DNA from: Mikania micrantha
Lineage: Eukaryota > Streptophyta > Magnoliopsida > Asterales > Asteraceae
DNA length: 64,000 bases
Assembly: GCA_009363875.1 (NCBI GenBank)
Contig: CM018694.1
Location: 27,723,415-27,787,414 of the forward strand
Direction of reading: 5' to 3'
In this document: one piece after another, positions 34,842 through 45,738 of the stretch
Position numbering within the stretch: the stretch's first letter is position 1
Layout: every line of letters begins with the position of its first letter
Notes under the pieces: model-generated
What the model saw: the letters and a program-made list of their open reading frames with translations, nothing else
Told to the model about the DNA's origin: nothing
Database searches by the model: none
Program-made: the position numbers and the translations under genes

Positions 34842-35290
34842 GGATTAGCCCGGCGTGTAAGATATCCTACTCGATATTTAGAGCAAAACTTAATAGTTTT
34901 TCTAGCTAATCATTTCTGATTAGCCCGGAGTGTAAGATATCCCCCAAAGATATCTAGAGCAAGACTAAATAGTCTCTGTGACTGTCAGTACTGCCTAGTC
35001 CGGTCTGTAAGGTATCCTTCCCATAATACCTATTTGAGTGAGACTGAATTGTCTCTAGGCATGTTACCATTGATAAGTTTTGGCGTGCAAGATATTCTCT
35101 CCATAATATCTAGAAGAATGAAAGTTTAGAGTCTCTAGGTATGTGGTTTCTGACTGGTTTGGAGTGTAAGGTATCCTCTCCATGATACCTAGATTGAGAC
35201 ATAAAAGTCCCAGTGGTTGCCATTTCTGACCAACCCGGTGTGTAAGATATCCTCTCCACGATATCTATTTGAATGAATATGTTTCCAAGA
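34842..35290. repeat. Six tandem units of 75-80 bp, each with an ATATC hairpin
   Basis: Anchors of the type CGGNGTGTAA lie at 34851, 34926, 35001, 35081, 35160 and 35236. Just after each anchor are two inverted arms with a short loop: AGATATC/GATATCT in units 2 and 6, AGGTATC/GATACCT in unit 5, AGGTAT/ATACCT in unit 3, AGATATT/AATATCT in unit 4, and a GU-tolerant version in unit 1. The changes on the two sides match each other. A further GATATCCTACTCGATATC lies at about 45861, past the G insertion. Confidence 0.8.
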
Positions 35291-35540
35291 CCTTAGAGTG
35301 CTAATAATTAGAATGTTATCGCATGCTATACTCGGTATGATTCTAATGAATCGAGTCAACTCCATTTCAATGAAAATAAAGTTATAACTCTTTTTGGTAT
35401 GATGTTGATTAGGAGTGAGGTATGCATTATGGTTATTTACATAAGTCAACCAAGTGTCCTACTCTAAGAGTGTGTTGGAAAATAAGGACTGACGAAGCAA
35501 AACCACCTTTCAAATAATCTTTGTAATAAATGTTGCAGGA

Positions 35541-35960
35541 CACTAGCTTCCGAAGACAAGTCTTCAGAAGAACCTTCGGAAGAGACAAATAAAAGCCAAT
35601 TGCTTCCGAAGACAAATAAAAGACACTAGCTTCCGAAGACAAGTCTTCAGAAGAACCTTCGGAAGAGACAAATAAAAGCCAATTGCTTCCGAAGACAAAT
35701 AAAAGACACTAGCTTCCGAAGACAAGTCTTCAGAAGAACCTTCGGAAGACATAAATAAAAGACAACTGCTTCCGAAGACAAATAAAAGAAAAATGTTTCC
35801 GAAGACAATACTTCAGAAGTTGCTTCGGAAGACTCTATCTGAAGACAAACCTCAGAAGACACTATCGGAAGAGAACACTTGCTTCCGAAGAATAAAAGTC
35901 ATTTACTTCGGAAGACTTCCAAAGACATCTGCCTCGGAAGAAAAACAATATTTCAGAAGA
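35541..35960. repeat. 83-bp tandem repeat with TTCNGAA palindromes (U3 of G)
   Basis: Exact spacing is 83 bp for the first units, then a looser array of the same palindromes to about 35960. One AGAACCTTCG per unit is a GAANNTTC pair like half of a heat-shock element. The placement upstream of the TATA box suits enhancer repeats, as in other Copia LTRs; that role is inference. The same array is at 44847-45266 in the 3' LTR. Confidence 0.8.
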
Positions 35961-36209
35961 CATATGTTTCTTCTGTTGAAAGAATAAATGTAACCTGCTT
36001 TTGGATAACTGTCTACATTAGATAGTTTTCTATAAAGAGCTTCCGAAAGAATAATGTATTAGCATCAGTACAAAAGTCTGAACTAAGATCTTTAAAGATC
36101 CTATGTTGACTTTACGCTTGTACTATTCTGATGCTACAGTGTCTGTAATAGTGTCATCAGTCTTATCTGTTTGTCTTCTTCTTGTATTTGTCCTGAAACA
36201 TTAAATGTC

Positions 36210-36230
36210 GGGGCTATTTATACCCCAACA
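36210..36230 (+). promoter_or_regulatory. TATA box of Copia G
   Basis: TATTTATA (36215-36222) between GGGG and CCCC, about 210 bp before the LTR end. The identical sequence is at 45520-45531 in the 3' LTR. Confidence 0.65.
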
Positions 36231-36434
36231 TCCACTGAATAATTAGAACAACACTTTTCTGAATCTTCTTTGTGTTGCCCTACTATTTTCTCTTCTTTTC
36301 TTCTAATTTATGAAAACTAAACACTAAAATAACTAAAGAGCAAAACTCAAGAGGGAGCAAAACATCAAAAGCTTTGTCTAAGCTCTTGATCCTGGTTAAG
36401 TTAGTCTCTCCTCAGCTCACCGGCTTTCTACAAT

Positions 36435-36447
36435 TGGTATCAGAGCC
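36435..36447 (+). other. Primer-binding site of G (initiator Met tRNA)
   Basis: TGGTATCAGAGCC, two bases after the LTR end, is a perfect match to the complement of the plant initiator tRNA-Met 3' end. Confidence 0.92.
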
Positions 36448-36642
36448 TTGTTCATTAGTCTTGGTTTAACCATCAAGGCTAAAATTCAAAGCTCGCTTTA
36501 ATATCTGTGTTTAGTTTTCTATTATCATCTTCTTTTCAAAATCTGCTAAAGATTGATTTTTGAAACTTTAAAGTGTTCAAAAATCCTTCAACCAAACTAT
36601 CTTGAGTACTCACTATTGATTTACTCAAAACGGTTTAAACAA

Positions 36643-39366
36643 ATGGCAGAAAAATTCACCTTAGACCCGCATAACACTGGTTCTGCCACGAAGCCACCAA
36701 TTCTGGTTAGGCATCAATATAATATTTGGCAGAGACGGATGTTACATTTCCTGTCAAATAATCATATAGGATGTTGGAAGTCTGTCATGTTCGGACCTCA
36801 TAAACCAATGGTCTTGGACACAGAGACTGGAGATGATGTCCCTAAGGATCCCCGAAACTATACTGAAGAAGACTTTCATAAATTGGAGCTTGATGCCAAG
36901 GCACATGCTCAGCTGGCCATGGCCCTTCCGAATGAAATCTATTCGGGTCTTCTTCACCATGAGTCTGCTAAGGACTTATGGGATGCTCTAAAAGAGCAAT
37001 TCGGTGGTACTGATGATGTTGTAGCCAATACTAGAGAGATATTGGCTCAACAATATGAGACATTCTGCCAACTAAATAATGAGTCACTGACTCAACAATT
37101 TGAAAGGTTCACTTCTCTCTTAAGTGAACTAAAATTAGCTGGTCAAGTGTATCCTCCTGTCTCAGTTCTAAATCGATTTTTAAGATCTCTCCCTGAAAAA
37201 TGGGAAACTTACTCTATAGTCATGAGATCTTCACCAGATTTTGGTAAACTCTCACTTGCCCAACTTCATGGTAAGTTACTCACTTTTGAGCGAGAGATTG
37301 ACCAGAAAAGAAAACTAATAAAATCTGGAAAATCAACTGAAGAGTATGTTCAAGGGAACACTGCTCTCCTTAGTCATAACTCTGTGATAAATGATCAGGG
37401 TTATGATGAACATATTGACATAACTACTGGTATCACCTCTTCATTCTCTTCATGTGATGACCACTCTCTCCCCTCTGACCATCCTTGTTTTATCATGGAC
37501 GATCTTCATCAAGTTCCAAGTGATGACTTGGAAGAGATGGATATTCTCCATCAACTGGCTCTCTTGAGCATAAGAACTAACAAGTTCTACAAGAGGACAG
37601 GAAGAAAATTTCCCGGTATCCATGGAAAAACCAGGATTGGTCTAAATAAGGCTACTGTCCAATGTTATAGATGTCATGGCACTGGACATTTTGCCAAGGA
37701 ATGCACTAATGCTTCAAACTCTAACCCTTCTTCTTATGTGACCTATCCAAACATACCTTCACACACCTCTTCAACACCACATTCATCCACCTTTTCTTCT
37801 TTCAAAAGGTCCAATAATCCTCAAGAATCAGCACACATTGCACAAAACTCTTCTTCTAACAATGTGCAATATGTACAAACTGCAAATGGAAACATGTACC
37901 AACTTACTCCTGCCTCACTTCAAGTTGTTACAGCTCCTTCTTCACAAATAAATGCTCCCGGACATGCTGTCAAATCTTCATCATCTGGTCAACAGGCTCT
38001 TTTCTCTCAAGAGTACATAGACTGGAGCAGCTTGCCTGAAGATGTTGGCCATGCCCTCATCACTTTTGAACCAACAAATTTTGCTCTTATGGCTGTTGGT
38101 GAAGATTCTTGCTCTTCTGATCAACCTGAAGCAGATATTTCTGATGCTCAGGTATCCTCTTCCACCTTAGAAAAATTATGTTCCAATGCTTGCATAGAGG
38201 CTTTTGCAAAAATAAAGAAAGCCAATATGTTGCTTCAAAAGCAAAATCAGGATTTGGAACAACTTCTGGACAATAAAAATTCTGAAATGGAAAAATTAAT
38301 AAAAATAAAAGATAATGAACTATGTGCCTTGAAAACTGAGAAAATCAATTTACAAGCATCTTTTGATCTACAAAGAGAAAAATATTATGCTTGTAAAGAT
38401 GAACTATCTCAAACTCAAGTAAGCTGTGAAAAGTGGGTTGAATCTTGCAAAGGATTCAAGATGCTTTTACAAAAGCAAGTTCACAGCAAGGCAAGATTTG
38501 GAATTGGATATAATCATACTGCTCAACCAGATGATTATACACCCATTGATAATAATAAGGAAGAAACTACTCCTGAACCTGTTTCACCAACCTTTCTTCC
38601 TGATGAAATTCCTTTAATAAAAGATACACCTTCATTGGTGTATCAGCCAACCTATTTCTCTAAGTTTGTATATCCCACTAATACAAATCTGACAAGAATA
38701 GAAAAATCTCAGTTGAACTCAGTTCAACCTAATAACTCTTCAGAACAAAGTGAGATTGCTCCTGATATGAGCCCTACTCCTTGTTCAGAAGAAACAATAA
38801 AGTCTGGATTCACTTCTAATATCAAGTCAAATCTTGATAAAGGAAAAGAACCTATGATAAATATCCAGTTTCCTCCTTCTCACCCTCATCCTCCTTATCC
38901 CACAATGAAAGCAAACAGACCTTTCATCCCAAATTATTCCTCTCTTTCCCCAGCCTGCTTAAAATGTTTTAAGTACAATCATGCTACTGAAAACTGCAGA
39001 ACAAAAACACCTTTGGAGAAAGCTAGGATAAAGGCTAATAAGTTGAAAGCTGATCATACTTCTTCATCTAAAGGGAACCTCCCAAATAAGATGAAGAAAG
39101 TAAGAACAGCAAGTAACAAATCTGTTGGGACACATCCTCATTCTTCCTCTATCTTACCCTCTTCCTTGAGAACTAACTCCAGACCTTCCATTTTGGGAAC
39201 ACCACCTCCTTACTCTACGGTGAACCCAGTTTCTTGCTCTAATAATGGTGCTAACTCTTCTCCCGTGGATTCTCAAATCAATCTTCTCCAACAAAATCAG
39301 CAACAACTGCTGTTAATGATGCAGAAATTGATGAAAGATACACAACAAAATAAACCAAACAAATAA
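36643..39366 (+). CDS. gag: gag of Copia G, intact, 907 residues
   Basis: The frame is open from 36553, but ATG 36643 (MAEKFTLDPHN) is the first ATG after the leader with an aligned Gag-like N-terminus. Residues 80-250 form a UBN2-type Gag domain (LWDALKEQFGG, LNRFLRSLPEKWETY). A zinc knuckle CYRCHGTGHFAKEC is at 341-354. About 515-605 is a coiled coil ending in SCEKWVESCKGFKMLL. A second canonical CX2CX4HX4C knuckle, CLKCFKYNHATENC, is at 772-785, followed by a basic stretch. The protein forms the cytoplasmic particle and binds the RNA. It is much longer than a typical Copia Gag, as in SIRE-like elements. No stop or frameshift is present. Confidence 0.9.
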   Translation: MAEKFTLDPHNTGSATKPPILVRHQYNIWQRRMLHFLSNNHIGCWKSVMFGPHKPMVLDTETGDDVPKDPRNYTEEDFHKLELDAKAHAQLAMALPNEIYSGLLHHESAKDLWDALKEQFGGTDDVVANTREILAQQYETFCQLNNESLTQQFERFTSLLSELKLAGQVYPPVSVLNRFLRSLPEKWETYSIVMRSSPDFGKLSLAQLHGKLLTFEREIDQKRKLIKSGKSTEEYVQGNTALLSHNSVINDQGYDEHIDITTGITSSFSSCDDHSLPSDHPCFIMDDLHQVPSDDLEEMDILHQLALLSIRTNKFYKRTGRKFPGIHGKTRIGLNKATVQCYRCHGTGHFAKECTNASNSNPSSYVTYPNIPSHTSSTPHSSTFSSFKRSNNPQESAHIAQNSSSNNVQYVQTANGNMYQLTPASLQVVTAPSSQINAPGHAVKSSSSGQQALFSQEYIDWSSLPEDVGHALITFEPTNFALMAVGEDSCSSDQPEADISDAQVSSSTLEKLCSNACIEAFAKIKKANMLLQKQNQDLEQLLDNKNSEMEKLIKIKDNELCALKTEKINLQASFDLQREKYYACKDELSQTQVSCEKWVESCKGFKMLLQKQVHSKARFGIGYNHTAQPDDYTPIDNNKEETTPEPVSPTFLPDEIPLIKDTPSLVYQPTYFSKFVYPTNTNLTRIEKSQLNSVQPNNSSEQSEIAPDMSPTPCSEETIKSGFTSNIKSNLDKGKEPMINIQFPPSHPHPPYPTMKANRPFIPNYSSLSPACLKCFKYNHATENCRTKTPLEKARIKANKLKADHTSSSKGNLPNKMKKVRTASNKSVGTHPHSSSILPSSLRTNSRPSILGTPPPYSTVNPVSCSNNGANSSPVDSQINLLQQNQQQLLLMMQKLMKDTQQNKPNK

Positions 39367-39391
39367 ATAAAATAAAATACCCCATGTCTAA

Positions 39392-41752
39392 TCTTTTGTA
39401 CATAATTCTCATGTGCAGAAATCCTCTTCAAACCAAAATCATCTCTGGTATGTGGATAGTGGAGGATCTAGGCACATGACTGGATGCAGATCCATTCTAA
39501 ATGACTTCATTCCAAATAATGGTGGATCTGTTTCTTTCGGAAATAATGCAAAAGGTTGGATAGTGGGATCCGGTTCTGTCTCAGGAGGAAATTTGAAATT
39601 TAAAGATGTTAGCTTAGTTGAAAACCTCAAGTTTAATCTCTTGAGTGTTTCTCAACTGGCTGACAAAAATTTTAATTCATTTTTCACTAAAGACAGTTGC
39701 AAAATTCTTTCTCCAGAAATAAACTCTAAAATAAAGGTCTTGATTGATCAACACACTTTGCTAACGGCTAAAAGACGTGGAAATGTCTATGTTGTAGATA
39801 TGACTACTGACTCTCAAACATCTTCACCTACATGTTTGATAGCCAAAGCATCATCTTCTGAAACCACTCTCTGGCATAGGAGACTCAGTCACCTTAATCA
39901 CCAAACTCTTCACAAGCTTTCAACCCTTTCTCTAGTAAGAGGATTGCCTTCTAAAGAATTTCATTTTGAAGGTCAATGTGAATCTTGCTTAAAGGGAAAG
40001 CAACATAAAACTTCACATAAGTCTATTGAGGAATCCAAAACAACAAACTGTCTTAATCTGCTTCATATGGATCTGTTTGGTCCAGTGAAGGTAGCTAGTT
40101 TGGCAAGAAAAAGATATTGTCTAGTTGTTGTAGATGATTACTCAAGATTTTGCTGGACCTTCTTCCTTTTCAGCAAAGATGAGACTTCTGATAAAATAAT
40201 TGCTCTTGTCACTCATCTTGAAAGACAATTCAGTCTTCCTGTTAAAATGATAAGGAGTGACAATGGCACAGAATTCAAAAATCAAGTTCTTGATAAATTT
40301 TGTATTTCTAAAGGAATCCTTAGACAATATAGTGCTCCTAGAACTCCTGCTCAAAATGGAGTTGTTGAAAGAAAGAACAGGACACTGATTGAAGCTGCAA
40401 GAACCATGCTTGCAGACTCAGGATTACCTTTATCATTCTGGGCTGAGGCAGTAAACACTGCTTGTTATGTATTGAACAGAGTTCACATTGTAAAAAGACA
40501 TAACAAGACTGCCTATGAAATTCTGTATAAAATAAAGCCTCTCATTTCCTTCTTCAAAGTCTTTGGATGTCCGTGTTTTATCCTAAATACAAAAGACTCT
40601 TTGTCCAAATTTGCTGCTAAAGTTGATTCTGGATACTTTGTTGGATATTCTCAGACTTCTAAAGCATATCGAGCTTTCAATCTCAGAACAAAAATAATTG
40701 AGGAATCTATTGATGTAAAATTCAATGAATTAGCATCAACCTCATCCTTTCCTTCTGCACCTGATGATCTTTTTGATCTTGAAAGCTTCTCATTCATCCC
40801 TTCCATCCCCTCTTCTTCTCCTTCATCAGAGTCATGTCAAACTTCTGAAGATCTATCTTCTATTGAGGACGATTCTGTTTCAAAGTTCTTCACTTCTTTT
40901 CCATCTTATCAAATAAATTCTCAAGAAGCAAATTCTCAAAACCAAGACGATATACCATCTACTCCTCCATCTCCTGTCTTGGATAATGCATCCATAGATG
41001 TTCCTGATCACATTCCAAACTCTCTCACCCCCATCGAAAACTTATCTTATTCCGATGCTGCCTCCTCAAATAACTGTTTGGACATCATTCCTTTCAACAA
41101 AAATCATCCTATAGAACAAATCTTAGGTGATCTAAGTAAAGGAGTTCAAACAAGAAGCCAGATTTCAAACTTTTGTCTTCATGCATCCTTTCTATCCCAA
41201 ATTGAGCCGTCTAAATATCAGGAGGCTCTTAAAGACAAAAATTGGATAGAGGCAATGCAAGATGAACTGTTGCAGTTCAAAAGGCAAAATGTTTGGACTT
41301 TATGTCCCTTGCCCGATGGAAAATATCCCATCGGAACCAGATGGGTATTCAGAAATAAAACAGATGACAGAGGCATTATAATAAAAAATAAGGCCAGGTT
41401 AGTTGTGCAAGGTTACTGTCAAGAGGAAGGTATTGACTATGATGAGACTTTTGCTCCTGTGGCAAGATTGGAAGCCATTAGACTCTTCCTAGCATTTGCC
41501 ATCTCACATAACATAAAGGTATACCAGATGGACATAAAGAGTGCTTTCCTGTATGGGAAAATAAAAGAGGAAGTCTATGTTTGTCAACCACCAGGATTTG
41601 ATGATGTTCATCATCCTGATTGGGTGTACAAACTAGACAAAGCACTTTATGGCCTAAAACAAGCTCCAAGAGCATGGTATGACACACTCTCTCTCAATTC
41701 CTTCTTTCTAATAATTTCTCACGGGGAACCATTGATAAGACTTTGTTCATAA
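39392..41752 (+). pseudogene. pol: pol of G, part 1: protease, integrase, RT N-terminus
   Basis: The frame opens at 39392 after a stop, 25 nt past the gag stop and in another frame, with no ATG before the protease, so the mode of translation is unclear. Protease DSGGS starts at 39455. The GAG-pre-integrase segment and integrase zinc finger follow (H155, H160, C189, C192, counted from 39413), then D220, D283 and E319. The RT begins near RWVFRNKTDDRG and includes MDIKSAFLYG and YGLKQAPRAWYDT. A two-base expansion of a CT dinucleotide run (about 41682-41693) then shifts the frame to a stop at 41752. All catalytic residues visible so far are intact. Confidence 0.9.
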
Positions 41753-42675
41753 AAAGGGTAGATAAGGAACTCTTGTTAGTCCAAATTTATGTTGATGACA
41801 TCATTTTTGGATCAACAAAACAGTCCATGTGTGAACAATTCTCAAAATTAATGTCTTCTAAGTTTGAAATGAGTGCTTTAAGTGAACTAAAAACATTTTT
41901 AGGACTTCAAGTCAAACAAACCCCACACGGGACTTTCATTCATCAATCTAAATATGTAAAAGATCTTCTTAATAAATTTGATATGAATGATTGCAAAATA
42001 ATTTCTACTCCCATGGCAACAAGTCCTGGCATATGTTCAGATGACAATGGTGAACCTGTAGATCAAACTCTCTACCGGTGCATGATTGGTTCTCTGATGT
42101 ATCTTACTGCATCAAGGCCAGACATCATGTATGCAACATGTGTCTGTGCAAGATATCAATCTGCTCCCAAACAATCTCATCTCTCATTTGTGAAGAGGAT
42201 ACTCAGATATCTTAAAGGTACTCCTGTACTAGGTATTTGGTATCCTGCTAATCAAATTTGCAAGCTTGTTGGTTTTACAGATAGTGATTATGCTGGCTGC
42301 TCGCTCACCAGAAAGTCTACTTCAGGAGGTTGTCAGTTCTTTGCAGGTTGCTTAGTGTCATGGCAAAGCAAGAAGCAAACATCAGTGTCAAATTCAACTG
42401 CTGAAGCTGAATACATTGCAGCAGCCCATTGCACTGCCCAAATTCTTTGGTTACAATATCAACTGCTAGATTTTGGAATAACTGAACTAAAAACACCTCT
42501 TCTGATAGACAGCGAAGCTGCCAAAAACATAATAAAAAATCCTGTCTATCATTCTAAAACCAAACACATTGAAATAAGGCATCACTTCATTAGAGACTGT
42601 TTTGAAAAAGGACTAATAGTTCCAGAACATGTCTCTACAAGTGATCAAATAGCTGACATATTTACCAGCCCTTAG
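41743..42675 (+). pseudogene. pol: pol of G, part 2: RT palm and RNase H
   Basis: Continues the RT in the new frame. YVDD lies at residues 16-19 of this 310-residue stretch. The thumb follows, and then Copia RNase H with DSDYAGC, RKSTSGGCQFF and EAEYIAAAHC. It ends QIADIFTSP at TAG 42673-42675. A further one-base loss near 42664 cuts off about twenty C-terminal residues that are still readable in another frame up to about 42733. Only the two small indels separate this pol from being open. Confidence 0.9.
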
Positions 42676-43246
42676 ACTCCTCAACTTTCTCTAAGTTTGT
42701 AGCAAAACTGGGCATGATAAATATGAGTTAATAAACATTAAAGGATACTTTTTTATCCAAACAATGGATATTGGATAAACAACTGATAAAGAACTCTTGA
42801 TTTCTTTCAGTAATTATCTATATACACAGATAGGATCAGTGGCAATATAATCACTGCTTCATATCTATCTGATGTTTAAACTTTCCATTGTTACATTCCT
42901 CTCCTTCCGATGTCTTTTCTTCCGAAGATATCCTCTTCTTCTATTTTCTTCTTCCGATAACTTTCATAAGTTTATTTAACTTGTGTCTAAAATAAGATTC
43001 TTCCGATTCTGCAATAAAAATCTTGAGCTTTGCATTTGATGTGACAACTGTCAATCTTTCTGATAGACCCGAGTCTCAATACTGACTCTCACGGCTCAAG
43101 AAGATTATTACCGCCATTTTCTTTTAACCAATAATCTTCTCGGATTACTTTCCTTATTTATCATTTTCTTCTCCATAATTCTACTTAAACCCTATTCCTC
43201 CTCTGGTTTTTCAAGAAACTCTTCTTCATCTTGAAGACTCTAAGTA

Positions 43247-43474
43247 ATGCTCATGGTTACGGATGATAAATTGTCAGGCATGTCGTCTGGCACGAAGCAC
43301 TTATGCTTACCTTGTCGCAAGCTTCATGCTTATGATAATGGCGTAACGGCTTCGGACCAGGCTTCATTCCTCACAAAACTTCGTCTGTACTTTTCGGATG
43401 TGCATGAACATGTCTTCTTGACCAAATGTGTAAGTCTCAACCTCTCTCTCTCTTATTCTATCTCAGTTTTGTAA
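43247..43474 (+). CDS. Hypothetical 75-residue ORF, possible first exon of a third ORF
   Basis: ATG 43247 (MLMVTDDKLSG) follows a CT-rich, leader-like stretch (43140-43240). The predicted protein has a CLPCRKLHAYD segment with paired Cys and then a charged stretch. A strong splice-donor-like TGTGTAAGTC lies at about 43427, and TTTTTAGGTTAACC near 43496 could be an acceptor. It has no resemblance to the array ORF. Coding status is uncertain and the function unknown. Confidence 0.3.
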   Translation: MLMVTDDKLSGMSSGTKHLCLPCRKLHAYDNGVTASDQASFLTKLRLYFSDVHEHVFLTKCVSLNLSLSYSISVL

Positions 43475-44767
43475 TTTCATACTTAATCATGAACTTTTTA
43501 GGTTAACCTGAAAAACTTGATTATGTAGAAGTCAGTCCTTTTGATCTTTACAGGCAACTATTTCAAATAACATCTGTTTGATAACCTGGTATATCATCCA
43601 AAATGTTCATAAGTTCAGGCTATGCCTTCAGTTTGTCTCTTTGATCTTCATAATATTATGACGGACTTGACTAACTGATGTTCAAAATGATGGATGATAC
43701 TAAAGAAACACCCATCTTTAGTAAACCCACATCCACCCTTCTTCCACACCTAAATTAGGTACTGGCCATAAAATACTTCTCCCAAACCCTCCAAGCCTAA
43801 TAAACCCAAAAGAATCTGTTCAGGAAGATGAGATCCCTGAACATGATTGTGTTCCCACTGAACACCTGGATACATCTGTTTCATCCTCACAGATATATCA
43901 AGCATCTCTTCCCATCCTGCTCCTCATTCATCCTCTTCACAGGATGATGTTGTATTCCTAAGGGAACCCTAACTAACCATTGAAATGTCAGTTGACTTTC
44001 AGTTGGTCGTCCTTTCTCCCAGGGACAACTCTGTTTCTAAAAGCCCCCCCACTATCCATCAACACTTCTCTACCCTATAAAAGAGGATGAGATCCGGTCG
44101 TCAAGTCCATCTTGACCTCCTGATCATATATCAGAAGCATCCATTTCATATGCAAATCCAATGGCTTTTCATTTGAATGAATTAGGCAATAAGACTCCTG
44201 GTATGGCAACAGCCAATGAAGTTTTTCTTAAAACTAAGGCTAGGAAATCCCCAGAACCAAGAAAAAGGGGTTTATGACATCTCTGAGATGGACTCAGGTC
44301 ATAATAAAACTGACTCTCTAGTCAGGGATTCGGATGACATCTACAAAATGATGGACGGATCAGTTCTTCACATTATGGAATTAACGGATATCTTTAGTCC
44401 TGTAATCCAAATCCAACCCCATGCAGGCACCTTCATTTGAAGGTTTTCTAATCTTCTCAACCACCTTCACTACTACTACCCTTCCTCCACTGCCTTTCAA
44501 GGAGCATTTCTCCCACTTCTCTCTGCCTTTCTTTCTTCCCTGTCTTGTCTCCGGCTGATTAAGCCAAAAAGAGGGAGATAATCCATAAACTATTCTCAAA
44601 AGGTGGTTAATGCTTAAATAAACAAAAGAAGCCTAGCTCTGATAAACAAAGAAGCCTTTGCTTTACTGAGACCCATTTGAACCATTCTCATGATTCTTTC
44701 CCCACTGAGTCTGATGTTCTAGAAATTGATTGGGATCTAACATTAAGTGGTTTTGGCTTCATCAGTC

Positions 44768-44778
44768 CAGAGGGAGAT
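44768..44778 (+). other. Polypurine tract of G
   Basis: CAGAGGGAGAT next to the 3' LTR start at 44779. Confidence 0.85.
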
Positions 44779-45738
44779 TGTTGGAAAATAAGGACTGACG
44801 AAGCAAAACCACCTTTAAAATAATCTTTGTAATAAATGTTGCAGGACACTAGCTTCCGAAGACAAGTCTTCAGAAGAACCTTCGGAAGAGACAAATAAAA
44901 GCCAATTGCTTCCGAAGACAAATAAAAGACACTAGCTTCCAAAGACAAGTCTTCAGAAGAACCTTCGGAAGAGACAAATAAAAGCCAATTGCTTCCGAAG
45001 ACAAATAAAAGACACTAGCTTCCGAAGACAAGTCTTCAGAAGAACCTTCGGAAGACATAAATAAAAGACAACTGCTTCCGAAGACAAATAAAAGAAAAAT
45101 GCTTCCGAAGACAATACTTCAGAAGTTGCTTCGGAAGACTCTATCTGAAGACAAACCTCAGAAGACACTATCGGAAGAGAACACTTGCTTCCGAAGAATA
45201 AAAGTCATTTACTTCGGAAGACTTCCAAAGACATCTGCCTCGGAAGAAAAACAATATTTCAGAAGACATATGTTTTTTCTGTTGAAAGAATAAATGTAAC
45301 CTGCTTTTGGATAACTGTCTACATTAGATAGTTTTCTATAAAGAGCTTCCGAAAGAATAATGTATTAGCATCAGTACAAAAGTCTGAACTAAGATCTTTA
45401 AAGATCCTATGTTGACTTTACGCTTGTACTATTCTGATGCTACAGTGTCTGTAATAGTGTCATCAGTCTTATCTGTTTGTCTTCTTCTTGTATTTGTCCT
45501 GAAACATTAAATGTCGGGGCTATTTATACCCCAACATCCACTGAATAATTAGAACAACACTTTTCTGAATCTTCTTTGTGTTGCCCTACTATTTTCTCTT
45601 CTTTTCTTCTAATTTATGAAAACTAAACACTAAAATAACTAAAGAGCAAAACTCAAGAGGGAGCAAAACATCAAAAGCTTTGTCTAAGCTCTTGATCCTG
45701 GTTAAGTTAGTCTCTCCTCAGCTCACCGGCTTTCTACA
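44779..45738 (+). repeat. 3' LTR of G
   Basis: Identical to the 5' LTR apart from four substitutions: near 44817, one CTTCCGAAG that reads CTTCCAAAG (near 44938), one T/C near 45101, and one C/T near 45274. The 83-bp units start at 44847, 44930 and 45013. Confidence 0.95.

Larger units (their letters stand above)
35473..36432 (+). repeat. 5' LTR of G
   Basis: TGTTGGAAAATAAGG to GGCTTTCTACA. An 83-bp unit recurs at 35541, 35624 and 35707 (the third is partial). It is dense in TTCNGAA palindromes (CTTCCGAAG, CTTCGGAAG, CTTCAGAAG). The TATA box is in TATTTATA (36215-36222), flanked by GGGG and CCCC. Confidence 0.95.
42676..44778 (+). other. Post-pol region of G, about 2.1 kb
   Basis: No RT-associated domain. 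It holds a small ORF (43247-43474) with a leader-like CT-rich stretch before it, then fragments of broken frames to about 44440. Within SIRE-like elements this position carries an env-like or other third ORF; no signal peptide or membrane segment is visible here. The stretch 44440-44778 has nothing recognisable apart from the polypurine tract at its end. Confidence 0.6.
35473..45738 (+). mobile_element. Copia element G, SIRE/Maximus-like, very young
   Basis: The element is 10,266 bp with perfect GAGTG duplications (35468-35472, 45739-45743). LTRs are 960 bp each and differ at only four positions. Order is LTR, initiator-Met PBS, large gag, protease, integrase, RT, RNase H, about 2.1 kb of post-pol sequence, polypurine tract, LTR. 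Integrase before RT is the Copia order. The 907-residue Gag with a coiled coil, the length and the long post-pol region suggest the SIRE/Maximus lineage. Gag is intact; pol has two small frameshifts. It lies inside the 3' LTR of C. Confidence 0.95.

Noticed and set aside
35433..35862. Overlapping minus-strand frames rich in SSEAS/FYLSLPK in the G LTR
   Set aside because: They are translations of the 83-bp repeat and recur in the 3' LTR; no sign of a gene.
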